From contig JARKIP010000035.1 in NCBI GenBank assembly GCA_029990175.1, forward strand, positions 36,532,001 through 36,596,000: 64,000 bases of DNA, given 5' to 3'. A program made the translations under genes and the position numbers. Each line of letters starts with the position of its first letter. The stretch's first letter is position 1. Shown one piece after another: positions 31,546 to 42,010 of this stretch. The notes under the pieces are model-generated. The model saw nothing but the letters and a program-made list of their open reading frames with translations, was not told the origin of the DNA and made no database searches. Origin of the DNA: Petunia secreta (taxonomy: Eukaryota; Streptophyta; Magnoliopsida; Solanales; Solanaceae).

Positions 31546-34500
31546 ACGGTGCCATTACCTACATCAAAAGGAGCCAAGTCACTAACATTAAAAGTGTTTG
31601 AAATAGCATACTCACTTGGCAAATCGATCACATAGGCGTTGTTGTTGATCTTGGATATCACTTGGAAGGGTCCATCTCCCCGGGGTGCCAATTTCCCTTT
31701 CCTGAGGTTTGGAAACCTTTCCTTGCGGAAATGCACCCACACCCAATCTCCTTTCTTGAGTTCCAGCTTCTTCCTCCCCTTGTTCTTCTTGAGGGCAACC
31801 TTGTCATAGGCTTCCTCCAAGCGCTTCCTCGTCTTGGCATGGATTTCAAGCATGGCTTTAGCACGGGTTTCACCTTCAAAATTAACAACCATTTCCTTGG
31901 GCAAAGGGGTTAGATCAAGTGGAATCAAAGGATTAAAACCATAAACGCACTCAAACGGAGTCAAGCCAATCATGCTATGCAATGTACGGTTATAAGCAAA
32001 CTCCATAAGAGGTAACTTGTCAACCCAAGTCCCGGCCTTACCTCGGGTCATGGCTCTAAGGAGAGCACCCAAGGTTCGGTTCACCACTTCGGTTTGACCA
32101 TCCGTTTGGGGGTGGTGGGACGTGGAGAACAACAACTTGGTGCCAAGAGCACCCCAAAGACACCTCCAAAAATGGCTAAGGAACTTAGAGTCCCTATCAC
32201 TCACAATGGTTTGAGGCACACCATGCAACTTTAACACATTATCAATGAACAAAGAAGCTACATGTTGTGCATCATGACTCTTCTTACAAGGAATAAAGTG
32301 AGCCATTTTGGAGAACCGATCCACGACAACATAAATGCTATCGTGCCCCCCTTTAGACCGTGGCAAGCCCATAACAAAATCCATTGAAATATCCATCCAC
32401 GGGCTAGTAGGAATAGGTAGGGGAGTATACAAACCATGGGAATTAGATTTGGACTTAGCATACTTGCAATCCAAGCAAGTATTGCAAAGTCTCTCAACTT
32501 GCACACCCATCTTTGGCCAATGGAATTGCTCCATGAGAATGGCCAAGGTTTTGTTCCTCCCAAAGTGACCCATCAAGCCCCCACAATGTGCTTCACGAAC
32601 AAGCAGCTCCCTCCATGAGGACTCGGGCACACAAACTCTTCCATTTTTAAAAATGTAGCCGTCAACCCATTGGTATTTCTCCACCCGCTTTCCACTCACT
32701 AGAGCATCATGAATGCTCTTGAACTTTGGGTCATGTTCATACAAAGACTTTATACTCTCAAAACCCATAAGTCTAGAGGCAAGAGTGGTAGCAAGGGCGA
32801 ACTTCCTAGAAAGCGCATCGGCCACAACATTGTCCTTGCCCTTCTTGTAATGAATTACATAGGGGAAAGACTCAATGAACTCCACCCACTTGGCATGCCT
32901 TTTGTTCAATTTCTCTTGGCCTCTTAGATGTTTGAGTGACTCGTGGTCACTCTTGATCACGAATTCCCGAGGCCAAAGATAGTGTTGCCAATGGGCCAAA
33001 GCTCTCACTAGGGCATACAACTCCTTGTCATACGTAGAGTAATTCAAGGTTGCGCCCTTTAACTTCTCACTAAAGTAGGCAACGGGTTTCCCTTCTTGCA
33101 TGAGAACACCCCCAATACCCACCCCCGAGGCATCACACTCTACCTCAAAAGCCTTCCCGAAGTCGGGCAATTGCAACAATGGGGCGGTACTTAACCTACT
33201 TTTCAATTCTTGGAAAGCTTTCTCTTGCGGCTCTCCCCAAACAAAGGACTTGTCCTTTTTCACCAACTCCGTGAGTGGTGCGGCAATGGTGCTAAAGTCT
33301 CTAACAAAGCGCCGATAGAAACTAGCAAGGCCATGAAAACTCCGCACATGAGAAACGGTGGTGGGAGTAGGCCAATCTCTAATGGCTTCAACTTTGGATT
33401 CATCAACTTCTACACCATTGACACTAACAACAAAGCCCAAAAAGACAACCTTTTCAACACAAAAGGCGCACTTCTTAAAGTTGGCATAGAGCTTTTCGGC
33501 TCGTAGCACTTCAAGCACTTGACTCAAGTGGCCCACATGGTCGCCTATTGACTTGCTATAAATCAATATGTCATCAAAGTAGACGACCACGAATTTGTTG
33601 ATGAATGGCTTAAGCACGTGGTTCATTAATCTCATGAAAGTGCTAGGTGCGTTGGAGAGGCCGAAAGGCATCACCAACCATTCATATAGACCAAACTTGG
33701 TCTTGAATGCGGTTTTCCACTCATCCCCGGGTTTCATCCGGATTTGATGGTAGCCGGACCTAAGGTCTATTTTAGAAAAGACACTAGAACCACTAAGCTC
33801 ATCCAACATGTCATCCAATCGAGGTATGGGATGTCGATACTTTACCGTGATCTTGTTGACCGCTCGACAATCCACACACATCCTCCAAGTGCCATCCTTT
33901 TTTGGAACGAGGATCACGGGCACGGCACAAGGACTTAAGCTTTCCCTCACCAAGCCCTTTGTAAGCAATTCATCAATTTGTTTTTGCAACTCCCTTGTGT
34001 CCTCGGGATTGCTTCTATATGCCGGCTTGTTGGGGATTTGAGATCCCGGGACAAAATCAATTTGATGTTCAATACCCCTCAAGGGAGGTAGTCCATCCGG
34101 CATCTCTTCCGGAAACATGTCCTCGTAGACCTTCAAAACATTGTCAATGGCACTAGGCAAAGGGTTAGGGTTAGATAAATAATCACTTTCGGAATTTAAA
34201 ACCATACCTTTGTGCACTAGGCATATGAACATCTTGGTGCCATCATTACCTCTCAAAACCTCACCCGGTTGCATCATGGCACACATGCGACCGGTGGAAG
34301 ATGGTGGAGTCTCGGCCAAGGATTTGGTCACAATCGGGGACTTGGCCTTAGCCGCTTCCCGCAACTCTTTCATGCGCCGATAGTCTTCACTTACTTGCTT
34401 CGGGGTCAAAGGTGTAAGCACAAACCTTTTTCCCTCATGTTTCACCGTGTAAGTGTTGGCCCGGCCATCATGAACCACTTGTTTGTCGTATTGCCAAGGC

Positions 34501-36305
34501 CTTCCAAACAAAAGATGGCAAGCTTGCATTGGCACCACGTCAAACATGTGTTCATCTAGATAGTTTCCAATCTTGAACCTAACCAAGACTTGCTTCACTA
34601 CCCTCAATTCCCCACACTCACTTAGCCATTGCAAACGGTAGGGGCTCGGGTGTTTAATGGTAGTCAACTTCAATTGTGAGACCAAAGATTGGCTCACCAC
34701 ATTTGCACAACTACCCGAGTCAATAATCATGGAACAAACTTGCCCCCTCACTCTACAACGGGCATGGAACAAGTTCTCCCTTTGCTCATCTTCCCTCTCC
34801 TCACTCAACATAGTTCCCAAAATGCGGCGTACCACAAGGAACATATTAGGATCATCCCCCTCCGTCGCCCTCTCTTCATCCTCTCCCTCAACTTCCTCAC
34901 TTTCCTCCTCATCATCCCCCTCGGGCTCACTTTCCCCCTCATAGACCAACCCATCATCCATTACAATCATCGTTTTCCGGGTAGGACACTCTTTGGAAAA
35001 GTGGCCATAACCCTTGCATTTATGACATTGGAAGGAAGAAGAAGAAGGAGTATTTAAAGTAGTTTTAGAAGTACCTCCAACTTCTTTGTGGTCGCTCTTC
35101 GGGGTAGCCTTTTCAAAAGGCTTCTTTACATCTCGGCTCCCACTTGCTCCACTAGCATATGGGCTCTTCCATTCTTTGGTGCGAGTTGAAGGAGTGGCGG
35201 TGGTAGTACTCCTATAGCGAGGAGCCTTTTCTTCTTTGAGCCATTTCTCGGCTTCAACCGCGGCATCACAAACATCTTGTAAGGAGTGAAAGATGTGAAG
35301 TCTCAATTGGGATGCAATCTCCTTACTCAAGCCACTTTTGAAACGGATGATAGCTTGTTCCTCATCTTCCGTTTCCATATCTAGAGCCATCCGAATTTTC
35401 TCAAAGTCGTTGAAATATTCATCAACGGACTTGTAACCTTGTTTTAACTCATAGAGCCTTTTGAGTTGCTCTTGTCGATACTTGGGAGTCACATATTTGT
35501 TGTTCATTATGTCTTTCAACTCTTCCCAAGTAATGTTCATCCGCAACCCAAGTCGTCTCCTTGATCGCTTCATGGACTCCCACCATGTAGATGCATAAGA
35601 CTCAAATGATGATATAGCATAGGTGGCCTTCTTCTCCTCGGTCATATCATTTGTGTCAAAGACCCGCTCTAGTTGGACCTTCCATTCAAGAAACGTTTCC
35701 GGATCACTAGTCCCTTTGAAAGGAGGGATAGTGATCTTGACACTATTGAGATTAGTGTCACGACCCCCACGGTGTTGTTCCGGTTGAACCCCATAGTTGT
35801 CATCAACATCTTCATATTCCCTTCCCAAGTTTCCCCCCATATAAGCTCTTGGTGGTCCTCGACCTCGACCACGACCTCTATCTATACCTCGGCCTCCATT
35901 CATCGCCCTCCTATTTGGATAGGGGACATCAAAGTAATCATCATCAAGTCCGAGGCCCTCCCCTTCTTGAGCTTCATCAACTTGCTCAAGAGGTGCAATG
36001 TTTCTCCGTGGCCTTAGGAATGGAACATCTCCTTGGGGATTGCCCAAGGGTTGGGGATTGCCCAACATTCTTTCTCTAGCAAGAGCCTCATCCCTCAACC
36101 GTTGTCGACGAACTAGCTCCGCATAATGATCCGGCTTCATGATGGAATCATCACTAGTGCCTTCATTGGGGTCCTTTTGGACACTCGGGGTCCTCTCCTT
36201 TTCAAGAACCTCCATTTTAAGGTTTAGGGCCTTCACCTCGGCTAACAAGCTAGCCAAGACGTCGGTTGGAACCTCAATGGTACTCTTTGCTTTCTCCTCC
36301 GCCAT
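31546..36305 (-). CDS. gag-pol: TE10 gag-pol polyprotein (main part)
   Basis: It starts at MAEEKAK (36305), right after TGTAG|GTAC. It has a coil-like N-terminus with TPSVQ and NPQ-LGNPQ repeats, an R/G patch, a capsid domain, CCHC (CHKCKGYGHFSKEC), protease DSG (IIDSGSCANVVS), RT YFDDIL, RNase H (ECDASG, ADALSR), integrase HHCC and D,D-35-E, then RGDGPFQVISKINNNAY. It is open throughout until TE11 interrupts it after FDVGNG; the remaining tail is at 26335-26625. Before TE11 arrived this copy was probably competent. It supplies all enzymes that TE9 lacks. Confidence 0.93.
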
Positions 36306-37599
36306 GTACCTACAACAATCAAAAACAAGAAAGGAAGATTAGAGTAAAAGTCCTCACTCACTCCCTCACTTTTGTTTGTCGCTCGGGTTCACTCAAGCTT
36401 GGGGGTTGGTTTCACACAAACTTGAAATCAATGGCCTCCTCGTAGTTGCGCAACCTCCTCAAAGATCAAACCAAAATACAAGAACCAAATGCTCTTCGGG
36501 AAGAGTGGATTCAATGGGACTCGATCAACGCCAAGCTATTTGGTGCGCACTTGAACCAAACAATTAACTACGAATCTTCTTCGGATTCTACTCTCCTCCT
36601 AGGCACGAGTATCCTATTCGCACAAGGGATTAGTACTAATTGGGTAGAAGTGTTACCCTCAAAGTACTAACCGGAAGTGGCGCGATCAAATGTTCAAAGA
36701 TCGATTCGCCACTAAACGGATTCGGAATTGGACGAATTTTGGTTTGTGATCTAGAAACTCACCATATTTGATGATGCTATGGGAGTTTTGGTGGTTGGGA
36801 ACTGTTACGACACCTTTGCGAACGTTCTGTCCAACTTCAGGAAATTCTGGAAATTGGTTCCCTTCGCGATCGCGTGCAGATGAGCGCGACCGCGATGAAC
36901 AAAAATTCAGAATTGGCGCGATAGCGCGAGACCTTGCGCGATCGCGCAGGTTTGTTCAGCTGAACCAGAATTTCGACAGAAAAACAGCAGTTTTGGCACA
37001 ACAACAACCCAAATGCAATGTATTTCAGTTTTCAAGCTTTCCAAAGATGTTTTTCAGCTGGAACAAACATTCCCCAATAGTTCATACACAAAAACAACCA
37101 TCAAACAACTTGTTTTCAAAGATTTTTGACAAGTTCCTCAATATTTCCAAAACCTTCAAGAACTAAATTTTCGATTTTCACTACAATACTCCAAATGATG
37201 TTATGTTGGTATCAAAACAACGGGAAAACTATTGTGAACAATCCCCGATACCAAACATTCACAATATCATAACATCAAGCAAGTTTTGGCAAATTTTGCA
37301 AAATACCCAACCTAGGGTTCAATTTTTGAACTTTTGATTTTCAACTCCAAAACGCGTTTTGTTGGTACCCAATTGTCGGGTTCACGTAAACAAACAATCC
37401 CCGATAATCAAAACCAACAAAATCGTAACACAAGCGATTTCCTCCAAATTTTTGGGTTTTTGAGTTTTTGAATTTTTTTCTTCTTTTTCAATATAACAAG
37501 AACAAGAACACGAAAATAAATGCGGAACAAAGATGACAAGCACGAAGAGTAGGACGAGGGCTCGTAAGAACGCAACCCTAGCCTTGCTCTGATACCAAC
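36306..37599 (-). other. TE10 5' leader with PBS and GCGATCGC array
   Basis: The PBS is at 37586-37597 (minus). The palindromes at about 36863-36950 are of the GCGATCGC type, like those in this element's LTRs. A pyrimidine tract and TGTAG|GTAC lie directly before the ATG (AG at 36311-36310). Otherwise AT-rich, no gene. Confidence 0.8.
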
Positions 37600-38351
37600 T
37601 GATAAGGGGTAAACCCACGAAAGCGATAAAGAGATAAAGCGAGACGAGACTTACACTAAAGTTCGAGTAGCAACGAAGAACTTGTTCCGTTACACCCCAA
37701 ACGATTGGAAAGAATCACCTAACACTATGCAACTATCCTCAAGAGACACGAGGCTCAAGCAAATAGAATGATCGAAGATGGATTGAAGAGCAACTTGGAT
37801 TCATCCAATTGATTTCAAGCCAAAAGAGTTACAAGTGTTTGAGAGCAATGCTCATTAATGTTCTTTGTTCAAAGTAAGGTAATTGCAATAAATGAAAGAG
37901 GGGTGTTATAAATACACCCCTTTACAAGGTTTTCCTAGTTTCTGGTCCGAGACTGCCAAAGTGTTCATCGCGATCGCGCATGGTTATACGCGATCGCGAG
38001 GCACACTTAAAAACTAGTTGCGCGATCGCGCAAGACATGGCGCGAAGGCGAAGAGCAAAAAGAGAATCTTCGCGATCGCGAAGGTATTCACGCGATCGCG
38101 AAGAACAAAAATCCAGCTTCAGGCAGTAAGCTCAGCAGAATTCCCCTGTTTTGGCCCTGTTTTGGTCCCCTGCTTCTTGCTCTGTTTCCTGCCCTGTTTC
38201 AACGTTGATTGAGCTCCAATGCATCGTTTTCAAGTCTTCTCCCGAGCTCGTATCGTCCATGCCCTTCCGGATCAAGTGTAAGTGAGCATCATGAAGTGCT
38301 TTGGCTTGGCTTCTCGTAAAGGGTCTTGTGACGGTGGTTTGCCCCGCATCA
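37600..38351 (-). repeat. TE10 5' LTR (752 bp)
   Basis: Identical by eye to 25803-26554. The array is at about 37966-38102, with a TATTTATA box on the minus strand near 37912. Confidence 0.94.
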
Positions 38352-38864
38352 TCTTCGCCTTCGCGCCACCCTCCGCGCGATCGCGCGCCTCAGCCACCAA
38401 GTGCCCACGCGATCGCTATTCCATTCACGCGATCGCGATGACCAGTGGAGCAGTGCGGACCAGAAACTTGGCAAATGTTGTAATGGGAAACTATAAATAC
38501 CCCCTTTGTTCATTTATTGCGTTTTTAACAAACCTTGAATGTAGAATGATATATTTCTTGAGTGAATCTCAATGAAGAACCCGTGAGCGGGCATGATTTC
38601 ACTTGGTGGATTCCAAGTTGAACATCGAAACCTCTTTGATCATTCTATTTGCGAGAGCCGAGTGTCTCTTGAGGGTAGTTGCGTAGTATAGGTGATCCTT
38701 GACTTCACCCGGGGTGTATCGAGACGAGTTCCTCGGTGCTACTTAGGTAAACGTTCAAGCCTCGTCTTGCTTTTATCTCGATATCGTTATCGATATCGCC
38801 TATCTTGTTTTAGTTTCCGCATTATCGTAATGTTTGTAGCTTCCGCCTGTTTTGCCCCTTATCA
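38352..38864 (+). repeat. TE9 5' LTR, right part
   Basis: It continues the TE9 LTR after TE10 (TCTTC repeated at 38352-38356) and ends TTTTGCCCCTTATCA. More GCGATCGC units lie at about 38374-38440. A TATAAATA box is near 38493. Confidence 0.92.
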
Positions 38865-39928
38865 GTTGGTATCAGAGCACGGCTAGGCTTCGTTCTTACG
38901 AATCCTCGGTCTTGTTCTTATCGTTGTTATCCTTGTGTTGTTTGTTCTTGAGTTTGAAGAAAAACAAAAAAATAGAAAAACTTGAAAATCACAAAAAAAT
39001 TGCTAGAAATCGTTGTGTGTTGTGATTTTGTTGTTGTTTGTTATCGGGGATTGTTTGTTATCATATTCCCATTGATTTGGTACCCTCGAAACACGATTTG
39101 AAGTCGTGAATCAAAATCTTGAAAACCAAATCTCAAAAGTTGAGAATTCACAAAATTTGATAGAACTTGTTTTGTGTTGTGAATTCTTGGTTGTTTGGTA
39201 TCGGGGATTGTTCTATATAGTTTTCCCGTCATTTTGATATCCCCATATCATCATTTGGAGTAGCGGAATGAAAATCGAACTTTGAAAATTTTGAAGTTCT
39301 TGAAAATTTGAAGAATCTACTCCAAATTCTTGAAAACGAGTTGTTCGTTCATTGTTTGTTTGATAAAACCATTGGGGATTGTTTATTTCAGTTGAACACA
39401 CCCTTTGGGAGCCTTAGAACTGAGCAACAAACTGAATTGGGGTGATTTGTGTGCCAAAAACTGAGTTTGCAGTCGAGGTTCTGGTTCTGGAACGCAGGCC
39501 TGCGCGATCGCGCCCTGCTTAACGCTATCGCGTCAATTCCACCCAATGTTCATCGCGATCGCGCGCAACCTCACGCGATCGCGAAGGGTTCTCATTTTGC
39601 AGAAATCCTGAATTGGGACAGATTGTTCGCAAAGCGTTCGTAACAGTTTCCGCTCACCAAAACTTCAATTGTATCATCAAATATGGTGAGTTTGTAGATC
39701 ACTAACCAAAAGTCATCCAATTCCGAACCCGTTTAGTGACGATTCGATCTTTTACCATTTGATCGCGTCACTTCCGGTTAGTACTTTGAGGGTAACACTT
39801 CTACCCAATTAGTACTAATTCTTTGTGCGTTTAGGATCTTCGTGCCTAGAAGGAGAGTAGAGCTCAAAGAAGACTCGTAGTTTATTTTTGGCTCAAGTGC
39901 TCACTTATAAAGCCGATCGCCCATCGAG
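38865..39928 (+). other. TE9 leader, left part, with PBS and GCGATCGC array
   Basis: The PBS is at 38867-38878. GCGATCGC-type palindromes lie at about 39503-39586. TE12 is inserted after TCGAG (39924-39928). No gene. Confidence 0.82.
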
Positions 39929-40752
39929 TGATAAGACCCAAACCCCCTCAAGACCCTTCACCCGGAGTCAAGCCAAGTTGATCCAAGATGCTCATCTTTA
40001 CTTGGTATGGAAGGGTATGGAAGAAGGCCCCGAGAGCAACTTGAAGACCATGCTTTGGTGCACCATGGAGGGAGGACCCTCTAGGACACTTGGAGAGGCC
40101 CAAGAGACCCAAAATGAGACATCCCAAGGGGCTCCAGAACAAGGCGGAGCGCCTCCCAGCTGAGGCGGGGCGCCTCCCAAAATCCAGAGGCATGAAAGGC
40201 TCAGGGCGGACCGCCTCCCAGCCTAGGCGGACCGCCTCCCACAGATCCAGAGAAGTGAACCCTGCTGGGCGGCCGCCTCCCCCTACTAGGCGGACCGCCT
40301 ACCCCTGTGACCCACATGCGGGATTTTTAATGACTTTTGCTTGAACTTCCAACTTTAGCCCTGCGTGGCCTTATTTGTTTTAACCCACTTTGAGGGTATT
40401 TTAGACCTTTTATTTAGACCTAAGTGAAGCCTATAAATACTTCACTTAGCCTCTTGAATCAGGAGCTAACTTTGATGATTGAACAAACACTTGTGTTGAG
40501 AGTTGAACTCTTTGATTGAATGAATGAAACCTTGATGGGACTTGTTCTTCCTCTAGCGGATCTAGATGAATTCCAATCCCCCCCGATCATTCTACTTGCG
40601 TGCTCACGTTAGCTCGAGGGTAGTTGCTTAGTGTAGGTGTTCTTGTCATTCTCTCGGGGTGTAACGGAACAAGTTCTCCGTTGCTACTTGGGATTATCGT
40701 ACGAGCTACGTCTCGCTTTTATCTTTTCGTTTCCGCATTTTGATTCTTATCA
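39929..40752 (+). repeat. TE12 5' LTR (824 bp)
   Basis: TGATAAGA...TCTTATCA. The array at about 40144-40313 has AGGCGGAGCGCCT, AGGCGGGGCGCCT and AGGCGGACCGCCT units. Its first 235 bases repeat the end of the pol frame. Confidence 0.96.
40432..40439 (+). promoter_or_regulatory. TE12 TATA box
   Basis: TATAAATA about 320 bp before the LTR end and ~120 bp after the palindrome array. The same spacing recurs in the alpha and gamma LTRs. Confidence 0.65.
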
Positions 40753-42010
40753 TCTTGGTATCAGAGCAAGGCTCGGGTTTTGTTTCTACAAACCCCCGAC
40801 CCTTGATTCTTCGTGCCTAGGTCGATTTCTATCTTTAGGTTCTTGTTTGTTGTTGTTAAAAGAAGAAAACTACAAAAAAAATTGAAAAAAATTGAAAATC
40901 TAAAAATTTAGTGTAACTTTTTGGTTTGAGTGATTCATGATGTGGGTGTTATAGATTCTTGATCGTGATTGGAATCCCGTCGTTTGGATACCAAAAACAC
41001 TTGGATTGGAGAAGATTGAAAATCAAAACCCCAAAACCCCTTAAAACCCTTGATGAACTTGTTCTTGATGACTTTGGATTGATTCTTGGGTTGGATTGAT
41101 ATTGGATTGAGATTTGATATTGGGGTTTGATCCTTGTGTGATTCCCGTTCTTTTGGTACCTTAAACACCCAATTTGGAGTTGTATTACATGACTTGAGAA
41201 TTTGAACCCTTTGAAAATTTGAAAATTTTGAAACCCTAGCTTTGAAGAAGATGATCATGGTGGATTCTTTGATATTGATTGGGGTTTGATAAAAGTTGTT
41301 GGGGTTTGATCTTTGTGACTAATACAACATTTGGGTACCTTTGAATTGCTAAAACAACGCTTGAATAGTTGGATTTGTGGGTGAAAAATCAACAAAACGC
41401 GAAGTGAACTGTGCTGGAACACAGCAGGAGGCGGAGCGCCTAACAAAGAGGCGGAGCGCCTCCCACTGGTGAGCTTGCAGGATTTTTCTCTGAGGCGGAG
41501 CGCCTCCCTGAGAGGGCGGAGCGCCTCTCACCTGCACTTTACCCAGGGCGGACCGCCCACTAGCTGAGGCGGGGCGCCTACTTCCTGAAGCTTGGGAATT
41601 GGGTAGAAACTTCTAGGATTCCTTGTTTTGTTGTTTGCATTGCTTCTAATTGGTACTATTAGAGTATAATCCTACTTGATTAGTACTAATTACTTCGAGC
41701 TACTAGGAACATCGTGCCTTAGGAAGGAGACTAGAATTCCAAGAAGATTCGTAGTTTCTTTTGATTCAAGTCCTTTACTTCAAAGTGCCTAGCGTTCATC
41801 GAGTCCCATTAACTCCACTCACCCCGGAGTGTGCTTGACTCGTGAATAGTTTGGTTGAGTAGAGGGATTGTTAGTCATCTACGGGAAGCTTTGGAATTAC
41901 AAGTCGAGTGAAATATCCACCGCCACCCAAAAGAGTGATCCGAGTGAACACAAGTGAGGGAGCGAGTGAGGTGTTTTAACTAACGCTTGTTTCTTTTCTT
42001 TGTAGGTACA
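40753..42010 (+). other. TE12 5' leader with PBS, palindrome array and acceptor-like site
   Basis: The PBS is at 40756-40767. The array at about 41428-41582 holds six units of the same types as in U3. AACTAAC, a T/C tract and TGTAG|GTACA come just before the ATG (AG at 42004-42005). No gene is seen. Confidence 0.82.

Larger units (their letters stand above)
25803..38351 (-). mobile_element. TE10: autonomous beta element, hosting TE11
   Basis: Both LTRs are 752 bp and look identical; the TSD is TCTTC (25798-25802 and 38352-38356). PBS 37586-37597, leader, gag-pol from 36305, PPT 26555-26567. TE11 splits the pol frame near its C-terminus but leaves the rest without stops. It is the likely enzyme donor family for TE9, which shares its LTR termini and palindromes. 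Confidence 0.95.

Noticed and set aside
40756..40767. TGGTATCAGAGC stretches as part of tRNA genes
   Set aside because: Only 12 bases match the tRNA 3' end, directly after LTR ends; there is no cloverleaf. They are primer-binding sites.
41428..41582. Regularly spaced GC-rich repeats as a CRISPR array
   Set aside because: Units are ~13-base palindromes with irregular spacers and variants, inside LTR-element leaders, and no cas genes are present.
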